Positions 16,999-25,025 of a DNA stretch of 55,230 nucleotides are shown here, piece after piece. Source of the DNA: Myxococcales bacterium (GTDB lineage Bacteria; Myxococcota_A; Polyangia; Palsa-1104). Both the position numbers and the translations under genes were made by a program. The stretch's first letter is position 1, and each line of letters starts with the position of its first letter. Below the pieces are notes generated by a model. The model made no database searches. It had not been told where the DNA came from and saw nothing but the letters and a program-made list of their open reading frames with translations. The DNA is taken from the NCBI GenBank assembly GCA_003170275.1, contig PNAM01000114.1, positions 107,321 through 162,550 of the forward strand, read 5' to 3'.

Positions 16999-17519
16999 AG
17001 GCCACCGTCGATCATCTTGAACGGCTCGAGCGGCGAGACCTCGGGCCCCATCGCTTGGTCGAGCGCCGCGAGCGCGGCGCGGACCCTCTCGGGCGAGCGC
17101 TCGGCGAGCGCCGCGCGCAGCAGCTCGCGTACGCGCTCCAGCTCGGCGAGTCGGACCGTCGGGTTGCCGTCCTGGGTCGCGGTGTGCTCGATCTTGCCGA
17201 TGGCGGGCCGGAACGAGACCAACGTGCCGTCGAACTCGTAGTTTGCCTCGCTCTGTCGATCGAACGAGATGCCGTGCTCGACCAGCCACGACTCCAGCTC
17301 CTCGAAGCAGCCCCAGCGCGCCTGGTCGTCGTACAGATGGAGGAGCTTCGTGTCGGGGTCGACCGCGGCAGCGAGATGGCCGACGGTTTCCGGAGTAAAG
17401 GACGCGCCGCCGCACTCGAGGGACGCGCCGGCATCGAAGACGATGGCGGCAAGGCCGGCGGCGAGCGCACAGGGAACGAGGCCGCCAATGTGGATGGCGG
17501 CCGGGATGTACTCGGCCAT
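16995..17519 (-). CDS. Hypothetical protein, 174 aa, upstream of clamp operon
   Basis: An alpha/beta protein of unknown family. The N-terminal segment has a hydrophobic, Ala/Gly-rich stretch (LVPCALAAGLAAIVFDAG). A beta-rich middle contains LLHLYDDQARWGCFEE. The C-terminus is helical and charged (AELERVRELLRAALAE). The ATG follows CCAGGAG, the same binding-site context as the MoxR gene. It is the first gene of a leftward unit: this gene, the zinc ribbon, the clamp, then the coiled-coil protein. It diverges from the SprT-like gene, with a 156-base promoter region between them. Confidence 0.6.
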   Translation of the reverse strand: MAEYIPAAIHIGGLVPCALAAGLAAIVFDAGASLECGGASFTPETVGHLAAAVDPDTKLLHLYDDQARWGCFEELESWLVEHGISFDRQSEANYEFDGTLVSFRPAIGKIEHTATQDGNPTVRLAELERVRELLRAALAERSPERVRAALAALDQAMGPEVSPLEPFKMIDGGL

Positions 17520-17675
17520 GGTGATTCTCCTGGTTGTGGGTGAGCGGATCAGACGAGAGTCAGGGCAAGTCCACGCATATACAGGCTTTTACCAAGAACA
17601 GCACCCGTTCTACTGATCCGATGAGCTGTAGACGTCGAGGGTGTACTGTGTGTAACTCGTAGTTGAACGTTACAG

Positions 17676-18242
17676 ATGAAGAGAAAATACCTCGTGCGGT
17701 TTCGAGAGTTGCGCGCAGCGTCGGGGGTGCTTTGGCCGATCTACGGGCTATGGGGTTACGACCTGTGGTTGAGCCACAACGACAGCTTCTTCGACGGCGA
17801 ACTGGGACCCGTCGGCATCGTCTGGGGGCTCACTCCGCATGGTCACAATCTGGCCAGCTACGGCGGCGACGGTGTGATCACACTCCACCCGTCGCTACTA
17901 CTGCCATCAACGGACAACCCCTGGGAGATCGGCGCCAAGGTGGGGCGCAAGTTCACGAGCGACGTGCTGCTACACGAGATGGTGCACCAGAAGCTCGACC
18001 AAACCGGCGCCGAGTGTGATGGGCCCAGCTCGCATAACAACACGGCGTGGGCCGACGAGATCGTCCGCATCTCGACGCTGTTGGGGATCTCGGGCATCAA
18101 GGCGCAGCGCGTTCGCCAGCGGCGAATCGGTGGTCAGGTGAAATGGGCGCCTCCAGACGGATTCCTGTCGCTGCGGGATATGGCCCACTGGCCGCACTGT
18201 ACCCGCCCGGCGGGCTACTACGGGAATGATCGCGGGGTCTGA
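17676..18242 (+). CDS. SprT-like zinc metallopeptidase
   Basis: A 188-residue protein with the SprT-type motif: His100, Glu101 and His104 in LLHEMVHQ, with a further His near 120 in SSHNNTAWADEI as third ligand. The N-terminal part resembles the SprT fold entry (a YDLWLSHNDSFF strand). SprT and Spartan proteins cut DNA-crosslinked or DNA-bound proteins, and phage and element versions may clear host proteins from DNA. The four-Cys zinc site found at the C-terminus of some relatives is absent; only one Cys remains in the tail. The start ATG is 156 bases from a divergent operon. Confidence 0.65.
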   Translation: MKRKYLVRFRELRAASGVLWPIYGLWGYDLWLSHNDSFFDGELGPVGIVWGLTPHGHNLASYGGDGVITLHPSLLLPSTDNPWEIGAKVGRKFTSDVLLHEMVHQKLDQTGAECDGPSSHNNTAWADEIVRISTLLGISGIKAQRVRQRRIGGQVKWAPPDGFLSLRDMAHWPHCTRPAGYYGNDRGV

Positions 18243-18435
18243 CGCGAACTGGCCAGCGAGATCGCGCCCCTGGCCCGCGTCGATCACCTCGGCGTGGTCC
18301 GCGGCGAGCTTGACCAGCCAGCGCCATCCGACCTGTTGAGAGCGCCTCAACAAGCAACGCGAACACTTGGACGAGCCGTTTTCTTGACCTGAACATCCGA
18401 CCAGTGTTAGCCTCGGGATCACCCTGGAGGCCGAC

Positions 18436-18642
18436 ATGGACCACCGCAAGCAGGCAATGATTCTCGACGGTGCGACCGATCTCTACACGCTGATCCGCAA
18501 CATCCTCGGCATGTCCAAGGGCGACGCCCGGCTGGCCCAGCTCGACCAGGCGACCGAGACGTACGTCAATCAGATGCTCGCGCTGGAAGATCGCGAACCA
18601 GCAGTGCGCCCGTCACTGCACCTCGTCGAAGGGGTGGGCTGA
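18436..18642 (+). CDS. Small helical protein, 68 aa
   Basis: The start ATG is preceded by GGAGGCCGAC, a clear ribosome binding site. The product is predicted to be mostly helical (DLYTLIRNILGMSKGDARLA, then ATETYVNQMLALED), with no membrane segment. It ends one base before the next small gene, so the two form a pair. Function is not recognised. Size and pairing suit an element-encoded regulator or anti-host factor, but nothing specific is visible. Confidence 0.5.
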   Translation: MDHRKQAMILDGATDLYTLIRNILGMSKGDARLAQLDQATETYVNQMLALEDREPAVRPSLHLVEGVG

Positions 18643-18643
18643 G

Positions 18644-18928
18644 ATGGAAGAGCCCAAGGAAAAGCTCGCGCGCAAAGAATGGGCGCGGCAGCAGCGTCGA
18701 GCCGCCTACCTGCGAGCCAAGGAATACCGTGCGACCGATCCGAAGCAGCTCGCGTTCAAGGAGGCGATGAAGGCGCGGCAGCGGGACGGGTACCAAGCCG
18801 GCAAGGAGCGCCGGAAGGCGGTCGCGGCGGAGCAGAAGGCGCGGCGGTCGGAACGCCAAGGCGAGCAACGAGCGGCGCAGGATCAGCAGTTGATCATGAT
18901 GGTGAGCCGGGCGACGAAAAACGAGTAG
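18644..18928 (+). CDS. Small basic coiled-coil-like protein, 94 aa
   Basis: Almost entirely charged and helical, with a very high Lys, Arg, Glu, Ala and Gln content (for example KEWARQQRRAAYLRAKEYRA). It has no Cys and no hydrophobic core of the usual size, so it is likely an extended nucleic-acid-binding helix. It starts one base after the previous stop and is read from the same transcript. Similar short basic proteins occur in phages and plasmids as DNA compaction or RNA-binding factors. No family is assigned. Confidence 0.5.
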   Translation: MEEPKEKLARKEWARQQRRAAYLRAKEYRATDPKQLAFKEAMKARQRDGYQAGKERRKAVAAEQKARRSERQGEQRAAQDQQLIMMVSRATKNE

Positions 18929-19027
18929 TGGCAGTTCCTGTTACGAGCGCTCCCACCTGCGGAATGGTTCAACCTGAGGCACGAAGCGCCGCCGGTAGCC
19001 CGACCCGCGCGACACGTACCGCAACAC

Positions 19028-19291
19028 TCACCGTGCATGCCACATCATGTTGCCGACACGCCAGCCATCGGTGGTCTGCCGAACCGGCCAACCTGCCGAA
19101 AGGAATCTCCACGCCCGCTTGGGCGTCCCCTTGAACGCACCCTTGATCGTCGACATCAACACGGGACCGCCGAGCGACTCTTGTTCCACGACGGTCTCGT
19201 ACGACTCCACCAACTCCGTGAGGAGTTTCGTGGCTTCGCGCAACCGAGTCTCGAGAGCCAGGATGTACTTCACGTCGTCGGTGGCGGCCAT
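19028..19291 (-). CDS. Small hypothetical protein, 87 aa
   Basis: It starts at an ATG with GGGAG just upstream. The N-terminal half is a helix with heptad character (YILALETRLREATKLLTELV); the C-terminal half is basic and aromatic (KRAWRFLSAGWPVRQT). It converges with the small genes to its left. The function is unknown. Downstream and upstream stretches show no partner, so it may be a stand-alone cargo gene. Confidence 0.45.
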   Translation of the reverse strand: MAATDDVKYILALETRLREATKLLTELVESYETVVEQESLGGPVLMSTIKGAFKGTPKRAWRFLSAGWPVRQTTDGWRVGNMMWHAR

Positions 19292-19801
19292 GCTCCCACT
19301 CTAGACTGTCGCGGCGCTGGCCGCTGTACGCTGCCGCACGAATGGGGTTGCTGCGCAGCTTGGATAGGTACAGCGCGAGCGGGTTGTCGTCGAGCGCCGG
19401 CATCGTCCGGCATAACGCGTGAATGGCCGAGCTGCAGCGGCAAGGCGCTCGCCATCGCGATCCGCAAGGTGCACGACCTCACCCGCCACGTGGGAAGCGC
19501 GTGACGGGCTCGCGCGGCATTGCTGGGACGGAGCCGGGAAGCGCTGGCGCGAGCTGCTGGCGGGTGCGCCGATCAACGGGCGCGGGCGATAGCTAGCGCC
19601 GGGCGCTCAGATCGTGCATTTCAGGAGGATGGCTCGCGTACCGCAATGCGCCGGGGCCCGGATTTGGGCGCTTCAAACAGCCGGATCTGTGAGTCTTTTT
19701 CGATCCGGTTTGCCGCACCTAAGCCACCCGGCGACGCGTCGCCCCCGTTGCCCAAGTTCCCTCGTGTAGACTCGGTCCTTTCCACCTGCGGAGAGGTCTG
19801 C
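19292..19801. other. Stretch without a confident gene (about 510 bp)
   Basis: Every frame is short or has the composition of an antisense shadow. On the minus strand 19300-19403 the words DNPLALYLSKLR faintly recall the N-terminus of tyrosine recombinases, but no catalytic part follows. The right end contains the ribosome binding site of the small gene at 19802. It is probably a degraded or regulatory region. Confidence 0.4.
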
Positions 19802-19999
19802 ATGACGAGCATTGGGACACCACACAGGGGGTTCGCGACCGGTGGCGTTCACTACGAAGGACTCGGGTACCTGCCGTCCGTGTGCGGCGGCAACGTTTCG
19901 TCAGTGACACAGCAGTTCAAGAACGTCACCTGTCGGGCGTGCAAGTCGAAGCTTCACGCACTCTCGCAGGAGATCGCGAAAGACGTGCCGACGCCGTAG
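19802..19999 (+). CDS. Small Cys-containing protein, 65 aa
   Basis: Starts at ATG 19802 after GGAGAGG with good spacing. The longer frame upstream lacks a binding site and has atypical composition. The product has a Gly/His-rich start, then single Cys residues and a CRAC pair near the C-terminus (SVCGG and TCRACKSKL), which could form a small zinc knuckle. Unknown function. It is isolated from other genes by more than 100 bases on each side. Confidence 0.4.
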   Translation: MTSIGTPHRGFATGGVHYEGLGYLPSVCGGNVSSVTQQFKNVTCRACKSKLHALSQEIAKDVPTP

Positions 20000-20028
20000 C
20001 CTTCCTTCGATCACGGCTCGCGGCGTAG

Positions 20029-20150
20029 TCATTCCCCAAACAGGTGCGCGCCGTGCCGCTCCAACGAAAACAGGACGTCATTGAAGTCCTCCGAGTCGCG
20101 TTGAGCCGCCGCCCGTGCCTGACGAATCTCGATGTTTAATAGTACCTGTA
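20029..20150 (-). pseudogene. C-terminal fragment of an unknown gene
   Basis: The last 40 codons of a leftward frame read like protein (LNIEIRQARAAAQRD, then EDFNDVLFSLERHG) but have no start codon with a binding site. The sequence upstream turns into the AT-richer promoter region of the secreted-protein gene. It is likely the surviving end of a gene truncated by insertion. Confidence 0.3.
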
Positions 20151-20184
20151 AATGGCTGGTTTCCTTTTCGCTTGGAGATTCACA

Positions 20185-20496
20185 ATGACCGACGAAATCA
20201 AGAGTTGGACAAAAGGAATGGTAGTCAGCCTGTTGCTGTTGGGTTCTGCCGCTGCACATGCTGATGCACAGTGGTGGGTCTGCGGTGCGAAGTTTGATGG
20301 AAAGACCTATCGAGCGCGATACTGCACGGCAGAGACGGATGACCTGGCAGTAGATCTTAGATTTTGTTTGTATGAGGTGGGAGATTCCGATGTCCCGCGA
20401 AAGGGTCGCCCAAAGAAGAAACACGTGTGCTCGGAGAGAGCCAATGACGGCGCGAAGCCTATGTGCCGCAGAACCCACGAGTCCTGCGTTGAGTAA
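20185..20496 (+). CDS. Small secreted Cys-rich protein
   Basis: It begins at ATG 20185 (TTGGAG upstream); an earlier in-frame ATG at 20152 has no site. Residues 12-27 form a signal peptide (MVVSLLLLGSAAAHADA) with an AxA-type cleavage motif before QWWVC. The mature part of about 75 residues has six Cys, fit for three disulfides, and a basic middle (KGRPKKKH). Base composition is less GC-rich than neighbours, pointing to recent transfer. It is probably periplasmic or secreted; the function is unknown. It may relate to the GIY-YIG gene that follows, but only by proximity. Confidence 0.6.
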   Translation: MTDEIKSWTKGMVVSLLLLGSAAAHADAQWWVCGAKFDGKTYRARYCTAETDDLAVDLRFCLYEVGDSDVPRKGRPKKKHVCSERANDGAKPMCRRTHESCVE

Positions 20497-20618
20497 GCTG
20501 CAGTGCATTGAAGAGGCTCTCGATCGCTTCGATCCGAGGGCCAGCGAACCCCAGCGGGTTGCCGCCGTGTTGGAGATCAATTTCTTCCTGCTTGAGCTGG
20601 GGGGCCTCGGGGGATAGC

Positions 20619-21404
20619 GTGGAGAAATTCACCGCAGAGGTTGTTGAGCGCCTGAAGGCGTACGTCTATCGTATCGAGGACCCCAGAACCGGCAGCACCT
20701 TCTACGTCGGCAAGGGAAACGGAGACCGAGCCTTCGCCCATGCGCGACAGGCGCTCACGGGCGAAGACGGCCTGCGCTATGAACGGATTCGCGAAATCAT
20801 CGCCGCTGGGCACACGCCGCGCGTCATCATCCATCGCCACGGGCTCGACGACGCGGTGGCGCATGAGGTCGAATCCGCGCTGATCGACGCCTATGCTCAT
20901 GAGGATCTCGCCAACGAGGTTCGCGGTCACGACAGCGAACGCGGCGTAATGACGCCTAGGCAAATCGTGGAACTCTACGGAGCAGCGCCAGCGCAAATCC
21001 CGGTGCCGGCAATCCTTATCAAGATCGAGCAGCAGTGGCACCAGGGCCTCTCCGCCGAGGAATTGTACGAGCGGACGCGCCGCTACTGGGTCTGCAACCC
21101 CGAGAGTCGTCCAATCCCGCCCCAGATCGCGATAAGCGTCGCACGGGGAATCGTTCGGGAGGTCTTCGACATCGAGAAATGGGAGGTCTACCCGGACATG
21201 GCCGCGGAGGTGATCGACCCGACCCGTCTCCCTGCCAGGAAGAAGGGCAAGGCAATGGTTCGCCGGGGATTCCTCGGCCGAGTGACTGCCGACGCGGATC
21301 TGCGGGCGTCTCTCTTGGGCACGAGCGTCCGCGAGATCCCGTTCGGTAGCGGCAGCCCTTTCGCGTACGCAGGGCCGACCGCTCGCAGCGACGCGGGACG
21401 GTAA
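20619..21404 (+). CDS. GIY-YIG (LEM-3-like) nuclease family protein
   Basis: A GIY-YIG domain begins at the very N-terminus: AYVYRIEDP (residues 14-22) and then FYVGKGNGDRAFAHAR (28-43), the paired motif of this nuclease superfamily in its LEM-3-like form. A conserved Glu downstream would complete the active site (HEVESALIDAYA). The rest is unassigned, with a helical central segment and a basic tail. I chose GTG 20619, five bases after GGGGGA; the frame is open further upstream but without a site. Such nucleases occur in phages, in mobile elements and as defence effectors. It may cut DNA of competitors or the host. Confidence 0.65.
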   Translation: MEKFTAEVVERLKAYVYRIEDPRTGSTFYVGKGNGDRAFAHARQALTGEDGLRYERIREIIAAGHTPRVIIHRHGLDDAVAHEVESALIDAYAHEDLANEVRGHDSERGVMTPRQIVELYGAAPAQIPVPAILIKIEQQWHQGLSAEELYERTRRYWVCNPESRPIPPQIAISVARGIVREVFDIEKWEVYPDMAAEVIDPTRLPARKKGKAMVRRGFLGRVTADADLRASLLGTSVREIPFGSGSPFAYAGPTARSDAGR

Positions 21405-21635
21405 TCTCACTGAACCGTTCGAGCTTCTCCCCAACCCCGTTCGCTCGTGCGCTCACGGCGCACATGTGCGAGTGGCGTCGCCGTCAAGATGGGTCCAGTC
21501 ACCGGACCCCTAATGCTCGAATAAGAGCTTGGCCTCGTCGGGCCTACCAGGCACTCACCGAGCGACGGAGTGGGTGGCGTCGGGTGCGGCCAAGTGTACC
21601 TTCACGTCATCGCCGCAGCGGGCAGTGTGCGGTTC

Positions 21636-23183
21636 TCAGGAATCTCGCAGCGGGTGCCCTTGAAAAGTCTCGACGAGCTTCACGTAGGCGTCGCACCACC
21701 TCCAGATCGGGATCTTGCCGCACAGGAGGAGAGAGGGCGGAGGTGCGTCGGCCGTCACGCCGTATCCATCGGCGACAAACGCATCGCGACCGGTCAACTC
21801 GAACGCCACGGCGTAGTCGATTTCGGCTGGGTCCTTGGTCGTCTTCAACTTGCCACGGATTGTCGAATCGACCGTGGCTACCGGCGACAGCTCGACGCCA
21901 GACGGGGGAGTCGCCAACAGATCCTTCGACCATTGAGACAATACGAGGCCCATCTTCTGCTGAGCGTCCTTCACGCGGGGATCGCCTCGGCGCGACACGT
22001 AGCCGGGCGGGACCTGCGTCAATGCCAGCAGAAGCGTAGAGAGCGCCTCCACTTTGTTCTGTTGAGCCGTTGAGCCGTCCCTCGGATACCACTCCTTCCG
22101 ATCTGACTTCCTCAGCATCTCCACGACGGAGTCGACGACCATTTTTGCGGAGAACAAATACTGCAATTGCGGCTGTAGTCGTCCGACTAGAAACAGATCG
22201 TCACCGAGGGCGCGAAGCTTGAGGATGCACTCCAACATAATAAGGGCCGCCGCGTACACGCTTCGGCCGTACTGCTCGACCATCAGGCCCTGAGTCGGCT
22301 GCCGTTCGCCATGCGAGTGCTCGTTGCGTACAGCGTAGAACTGTACGGCCCAATTTTCAGCTTCCGCCCACAGGTCGTCAGATAGAGGAACTTGGGGAGC
22401 GATCTCGGCTCGCAGTCGCTCAACCAGTAGCTTTGGCGTCTTGTCTCGCTGGTCGTGGTCGGAACGCAGCAGCTCATCAATGCATCGGCGAAGCCTCGGC
22501 GATAGCCAGGTCATGAGCCCTTCGAGTCGAGTTGGCGCGGCCCTTCGCTTGAGGTCGAACATTGACTCGAACCCCGACCAGAGCGACTCAATATCGTCGG
22601 TTGTCGACGTGAAGTAGGGAGTTTGGAATCGCGCCAAGTGGAAATACGAGAGTGCGACGATGATCGATTCACCACGGGGCTTCTTCAGTTCGACATCGAG
22701 AAACTTGAGGACAGCACTCCAGTGCCGACCGCCGACGGATACAGGATGTGTGTAGGGCGTCGGATAGAACCGGTCGTGCTCGGCGCTCGTGACATTGATG
22801 GAGAACTTGCCTTCGCGCAGGAAGTGAGCGTTCGCCGTCAGCTCTGACGTTGGAACGTGCCACCGCTCGAAGACCCAGGGGTCCGCCGCCGCCTTGGCGC
22901 GGTCCTCCAGCCACGCAGCAGTGGACAGAGAGACAATGATCTGTCGATAGTCCTCAACGGAGGCATTGCCGAGGTCGTCGCGGGTGAGCACGGACGCGTT
23001 GGAACCGATGGGATAGCCCTTGTGGTTCCGGTACATCTCAAGGAACCGCGTCGCATCCACGCCCGTTCTGGCAATCCACTCGTCGGTGGTGTTCGGCCAG
23101 AGCGTGTATCCTCCCAAGCGAATGGGCTGATCGACAAGCGAAACGTAGGGCACCGCTGCGAATGTGATCTCTGTACGCTGCAT
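21636..23183 (-). CDS. HEPN-domain protein (Apea-like), candidate defence effector
   Basis: A 515-residue protein. The N-terminal 200 residues are of mixed alpha/beta type and unrecognised. From about 200 to 340 is a helical HEPN-type domain, with LSPRLRRCIDELL leading to the RNase motif FYAVRNEHSHGE (Arg286 and His291, the R-x4-6-H pattern, with Asn next to the Arg). The C-terminal 170 residues are again unassigned. HEPN domains of this sort are metal-independent RNases in toxins and antiviral systems. The start is clear (AAGGAG seven bases ahead). It is a single gene with no coupled partner, so the N-terminal region may be the sensor. Confidence 0.65.
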   Translation of the reverse strand: MQRTEITFAAVPYVSLVDQPIRLGGYTLWPNTTDEWIARTGVDATRFLEMYRNHKGYPIGSNASVLTRDDLGNASVEDYRQIIVSLSTAAWLEDRAKAAADPWVFERWHVPTSELTANAHFLREGKFSINVTSAEHDRFYPTPYTHPVSVGGRHWSAVLKFLDVELKKPRGESIIVALSYFHLARFQTPYFTSTTDDIESLWSGFESMFDLKRRAAPTRLEGLMTWLSPRLRRCIDELLRSDHDQRDKTPKLLVERLRAEIAPQVPLSDDLWAEAENWAVQFYAVRNEHSHGERQPTQGLMVEQYGRSVYAAALIMLECILKLRALGDDLFLVGRLQPQLQYLFSAKMVVDSVVEMLRKSDRKEWYPRDGSTAQQNKVEALSTLLLALTQVPPGYVSRRGDPRVKDAQQKMGLVLSQWSKDLLATPPSGVELSPVATVDSTIRGKLKTTKDPAEIDYAVAFELTGRDAFVADGYGVTADAPPPSLLLCGKIPIWRWCDAYVKLVETFQGHPLRDS

Positions 23184-23413
23184 CTGCCGTCTCCTTGAAC
23201 CGAATCAGCAGTTCGTGGCGTGGATGCGGCCGGAGTTGCGTGGAAAAGGAGCCGTGGACGCTCTGCACCGCAGCGGATTCCAGCATGGTGCCCGTGCTTG
23301 CGGCCATCGTGTCATGGGCTTGAGCCTCTGCCCATAAACATGGTGTCGCATCGCGCCACGCCACGAATGCCGGCCGCGCTACGCACTCCATGGTTCGAAC
23401 GGCGCGGCGCCCG

Positions 23414-23450
23414 TCGGCGCGGCGTACGGCGGCGCGGCGTACGGCGGCGC
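23414..23450. repeat. 15-bp tandem repeat, 2.5 copies
   Basis: The unit CGGCGCGGCGTACGG occurs twice in full and once in part, within the 331-base gap between the HEPN gene start and the yjbQ remnant (23184-23514). Nothing else of note was seen in that gap. It may be slippage in GC-rich DNA. Confidence 0.7.
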
Positions 23451-23514
23451 GCTTTGGCCGGCCGGCTATCACGCCCGCAAGGCGTACAATGCCGTGCCCA
23501 CGACGGGAGAACCA

Positions 23515-23625
23515 ATGAAGAGTCATCGCAAGGAGTTGTGGTTCGAAACCAAGACGCGGATGGCGTTCGTCAACATCACGCCCGACGTCGAGGCGGCACT
23601 CGCCGAGAGTGGCATGCGGCTTTGC
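23515..23625 (+). pseudogene. yjbQ: yjbQ (UPF0047) 5' remnant
   Basis: The first 35 or so codons encode the recognisable N-terminus of the YjbQ/UPF0047 family (KELWFETKTRMAFVNITPD, then VEAALAESGM), with a good ribosome binding site (GGGAGAACCA). The frame then runs into unrelated sequence and stops at 23715. The matching C-terminal part lies about 800 bases downstream at 24404-24562. The central part of YjbQ, with its conserved His residues, is missing. The gene is broken. Confidence 0.75.
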
Positions 23626-23711
23626 CCACTCGAGCCGGAGCGATGCGGCCGGCGTCGGGTCGCCTTCGGGCGCGTCCTGTATGATGATCGAAGAACCGTA
23701 GTGAGGTCCGC

Positions 23712-24377
23712 ATGAGCAATTCCGTCCAGGGAAAGCGGCCTGTCGTCACTGTCGGCGGCATGTTCGGGCAGCCTGACTACCCGGCCGGCTACTTCGCGGC
23801 GACGCGGCTGCTGATCGAATCGGGGGACGTGCGAGCCCTTGCGATGCCCATCGTCTACCTCCAACGCCACACGGCCGAGTTGATCATCAAGACGATCCTC
23901 GACGGCGGGTACTCCGTCATCGAGTCGACGCAACGGCTTCAACGCGCCAAGGCCGAGCCGGTTCTCAGCTTCGCGATCAAGAGCACGAAGGGGCACAAGC
24001 TCAGCAATCTGCTCGACGACGCGGAACTCGCGCTGAAAGCCCTCGGATACAACCCGCCGGTCATCGCGGGGATGCGCGACTTGGTGAACCTGATCGAATC
24101 CATGGAAGGTGGCGACGAAACCCGGTGGCGATACGACACTCTCAAGAACGGAAAACGCAGCTTTCCGTACCCTTGGCCCCCATCGCACAACGACATGGTC
24201 TCGCTTCCCATCCACAAGATCCAGGAGCTACTTGCCCGAATTGTCGAAGAGGAGCAGGTCGGCAGGTGGGAAGAGGTAATGACCGAACACGGACCGGAGA
24301 TCACATCCTTCGCCCTTTCACTCAGCCTAGACCACCAACAGATCAGCCAGGAACTCTACAGCCTCGGACAGCTCTGA
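23712..24377 (+). CDS. Unknown 221-aa protein replacing the middle of yjbQ
   Basis: It starts with GAGG seven bases ahead. The protein is soluble, with a helical middle (YLQRHTAELIIKTILDGGYS, then KLSNLLDDAELALKALGYN) and a C-terminal part with PWPPSHNDMVSLP. The helical part loosely resembles HEPN-like or DUF4145-type helical bundles (the helix with RHTAELIIK), but no R-x4-6-H motif was found. It sits exactly between the two ends of a broken yjbQ gene, which marks it as inserted cargo. Single genes carried this way are often defence or toxin genes; that is inference. Confidence 0.6.
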   Translation: MSNSVQGKRPVVTVGGMFGQPDYPAGYFAATRLLIESGDVRALAMPIVYLQRHTAELIIKTILDGGYSVIESTQRLQRAKAEPVLSFAIKSTKGHKLSNLLDDAELALKALGYNPPVIAGMRDLVNLIESMEGGDETRWRYDTLKNGKRSFPYPWPPSHNDMVSLPIHKIQELLARIVEEEQVGRWEEVMTEHGPEITSFALSLSLDHQQISQELYSLGQL

Positions 24378-24403
24378 CGGGCTCGGCCACTCGTCGGTAC
24401 CAG

Positions 24404-24562
24404 GTGTGGAGGAAGACGCGCACGCGCCAGGTGATGGGGCGCGAGGTGGTGGTGGCAATCACCGAGGGCAAGCTCGACTTCGGACCGTGGGAGCAAATCT
24501 TCTACGGCGAGTTCGACGGGCGGAGGCGGAAGCGAGTGCTGGTGAAGATCATCGGCGAATAG
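24404..24562 (+). pseudogene. yjbQ: yjbQ (UPF0047) 3' remnant, frameshifted
   Basis: This encodes the unmistakable C-terminus of YjbQ: QVMGREVVVAITEGKLDFGP, then EQIFYGEFDGRRRKRVLVKI and the stop. The residues just before (EEDAHA, matching the EDNADAHL region of intact YjbQ) are in a different frame, so there is also a frameshift at about 24425. There is no start codon. It pairs with the 5' remnant at 23515. Confidence 0.75.
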
Positions 24563-25025
24563 AGCCGGGAGCGGATGCCTCAGCCGGCAGCCCTATGGGC
24601 CGGTGCCTAAAGTAGACCAAGTGCGCTTTGCACCGCTGCCTTCGGGGTCCCTTTCGGTCGTCGGTGTTGCCAAAGTTCTTCACCGGCACCGAGGCTCCCC
24701 GCATCCGCTCGGTCGCCCGGTTGATCCTGCACTCCTCCCTGTTCTTGGACGGGCGCGCAATCTCTCTGACGATCTCAAATCTCGGATCTGACGTCAGGTG
24801 GTCGATGTGCCACACCCGGTTTGCCTTCCTTCTCTTCCGATGGTGACGGAGTCGCTTCTCGATCGTCCACGGCCTCATTGCGCTGCCGGTGTACACGTAG
24901 TAGCCCGGCGCGAGCGGCAGCGAGCCCAGCGATCCAACCTCAAGAGTCGCGGCTCGCCGGAGGCGAAGGACGATCTGGTAGCAACCTTCCTCGTCCGATG
25001 TTTGGTGGGTCCGCTTCAATTTCAT
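24549..25025 (-). CDS. GIY-YIG superfamily protein of the DUF123 type
   Basis: A 158-residue protein matching the DUF123 form of the GIY-YIG fold: GYYVYTGSA near residues 41-49, an Arg in the helix that follows (IEKRLRHHRKRRK), then VWHIDHLTSDPRFE and the ECRINRATE motif with the likely catalytic Glu. The last 15 residues may be altered where the gene overlaps the yjbQ remnant by 14 bases, tail to tail. The ATG directly follows the stop of the DUF5131 gene (TAG ATG), so it is translationally coupled. It probably acts on nucleic acid together with that partner. Confidence 0.7.
   Translation of the reverse strand: MKLKRTHQTSDEEGCYQIVLRLRRAATLEVGSLGSLPLAPGYYVYTGSAMRPWTIEKRLRHHRKRRKANRVWHIDHLTSDPRFEIVREIARPSKNREECRINRATERMRGASVPVKNFGNTDDRKGPRRQRCKAHLVYFRHRPIGLPAEASAPGSIRR

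Noticed and set aside
19300..19403. A possible N-terminal scrap of a tyrosine recombinase on the minus strand
   Set aside because: Only one short word (DNPLALYLSKLR) resembles the family and no catalytic part follows; I do not call it.
20029..20580. The full 183-codon leftward frame
   Set aside because: Only its last 40 codons look like protein; the rest is antisense to the secreted-protein gene. The end is listed as a fragment.
23414..23450. A CRISPR-like array from the tandem repeat
   Set aside because: The 15-base units are adjacent without spacers, and no Cas genes are present. The Cas4-like nuclease at 8696 belongs to the Rad52 operon.
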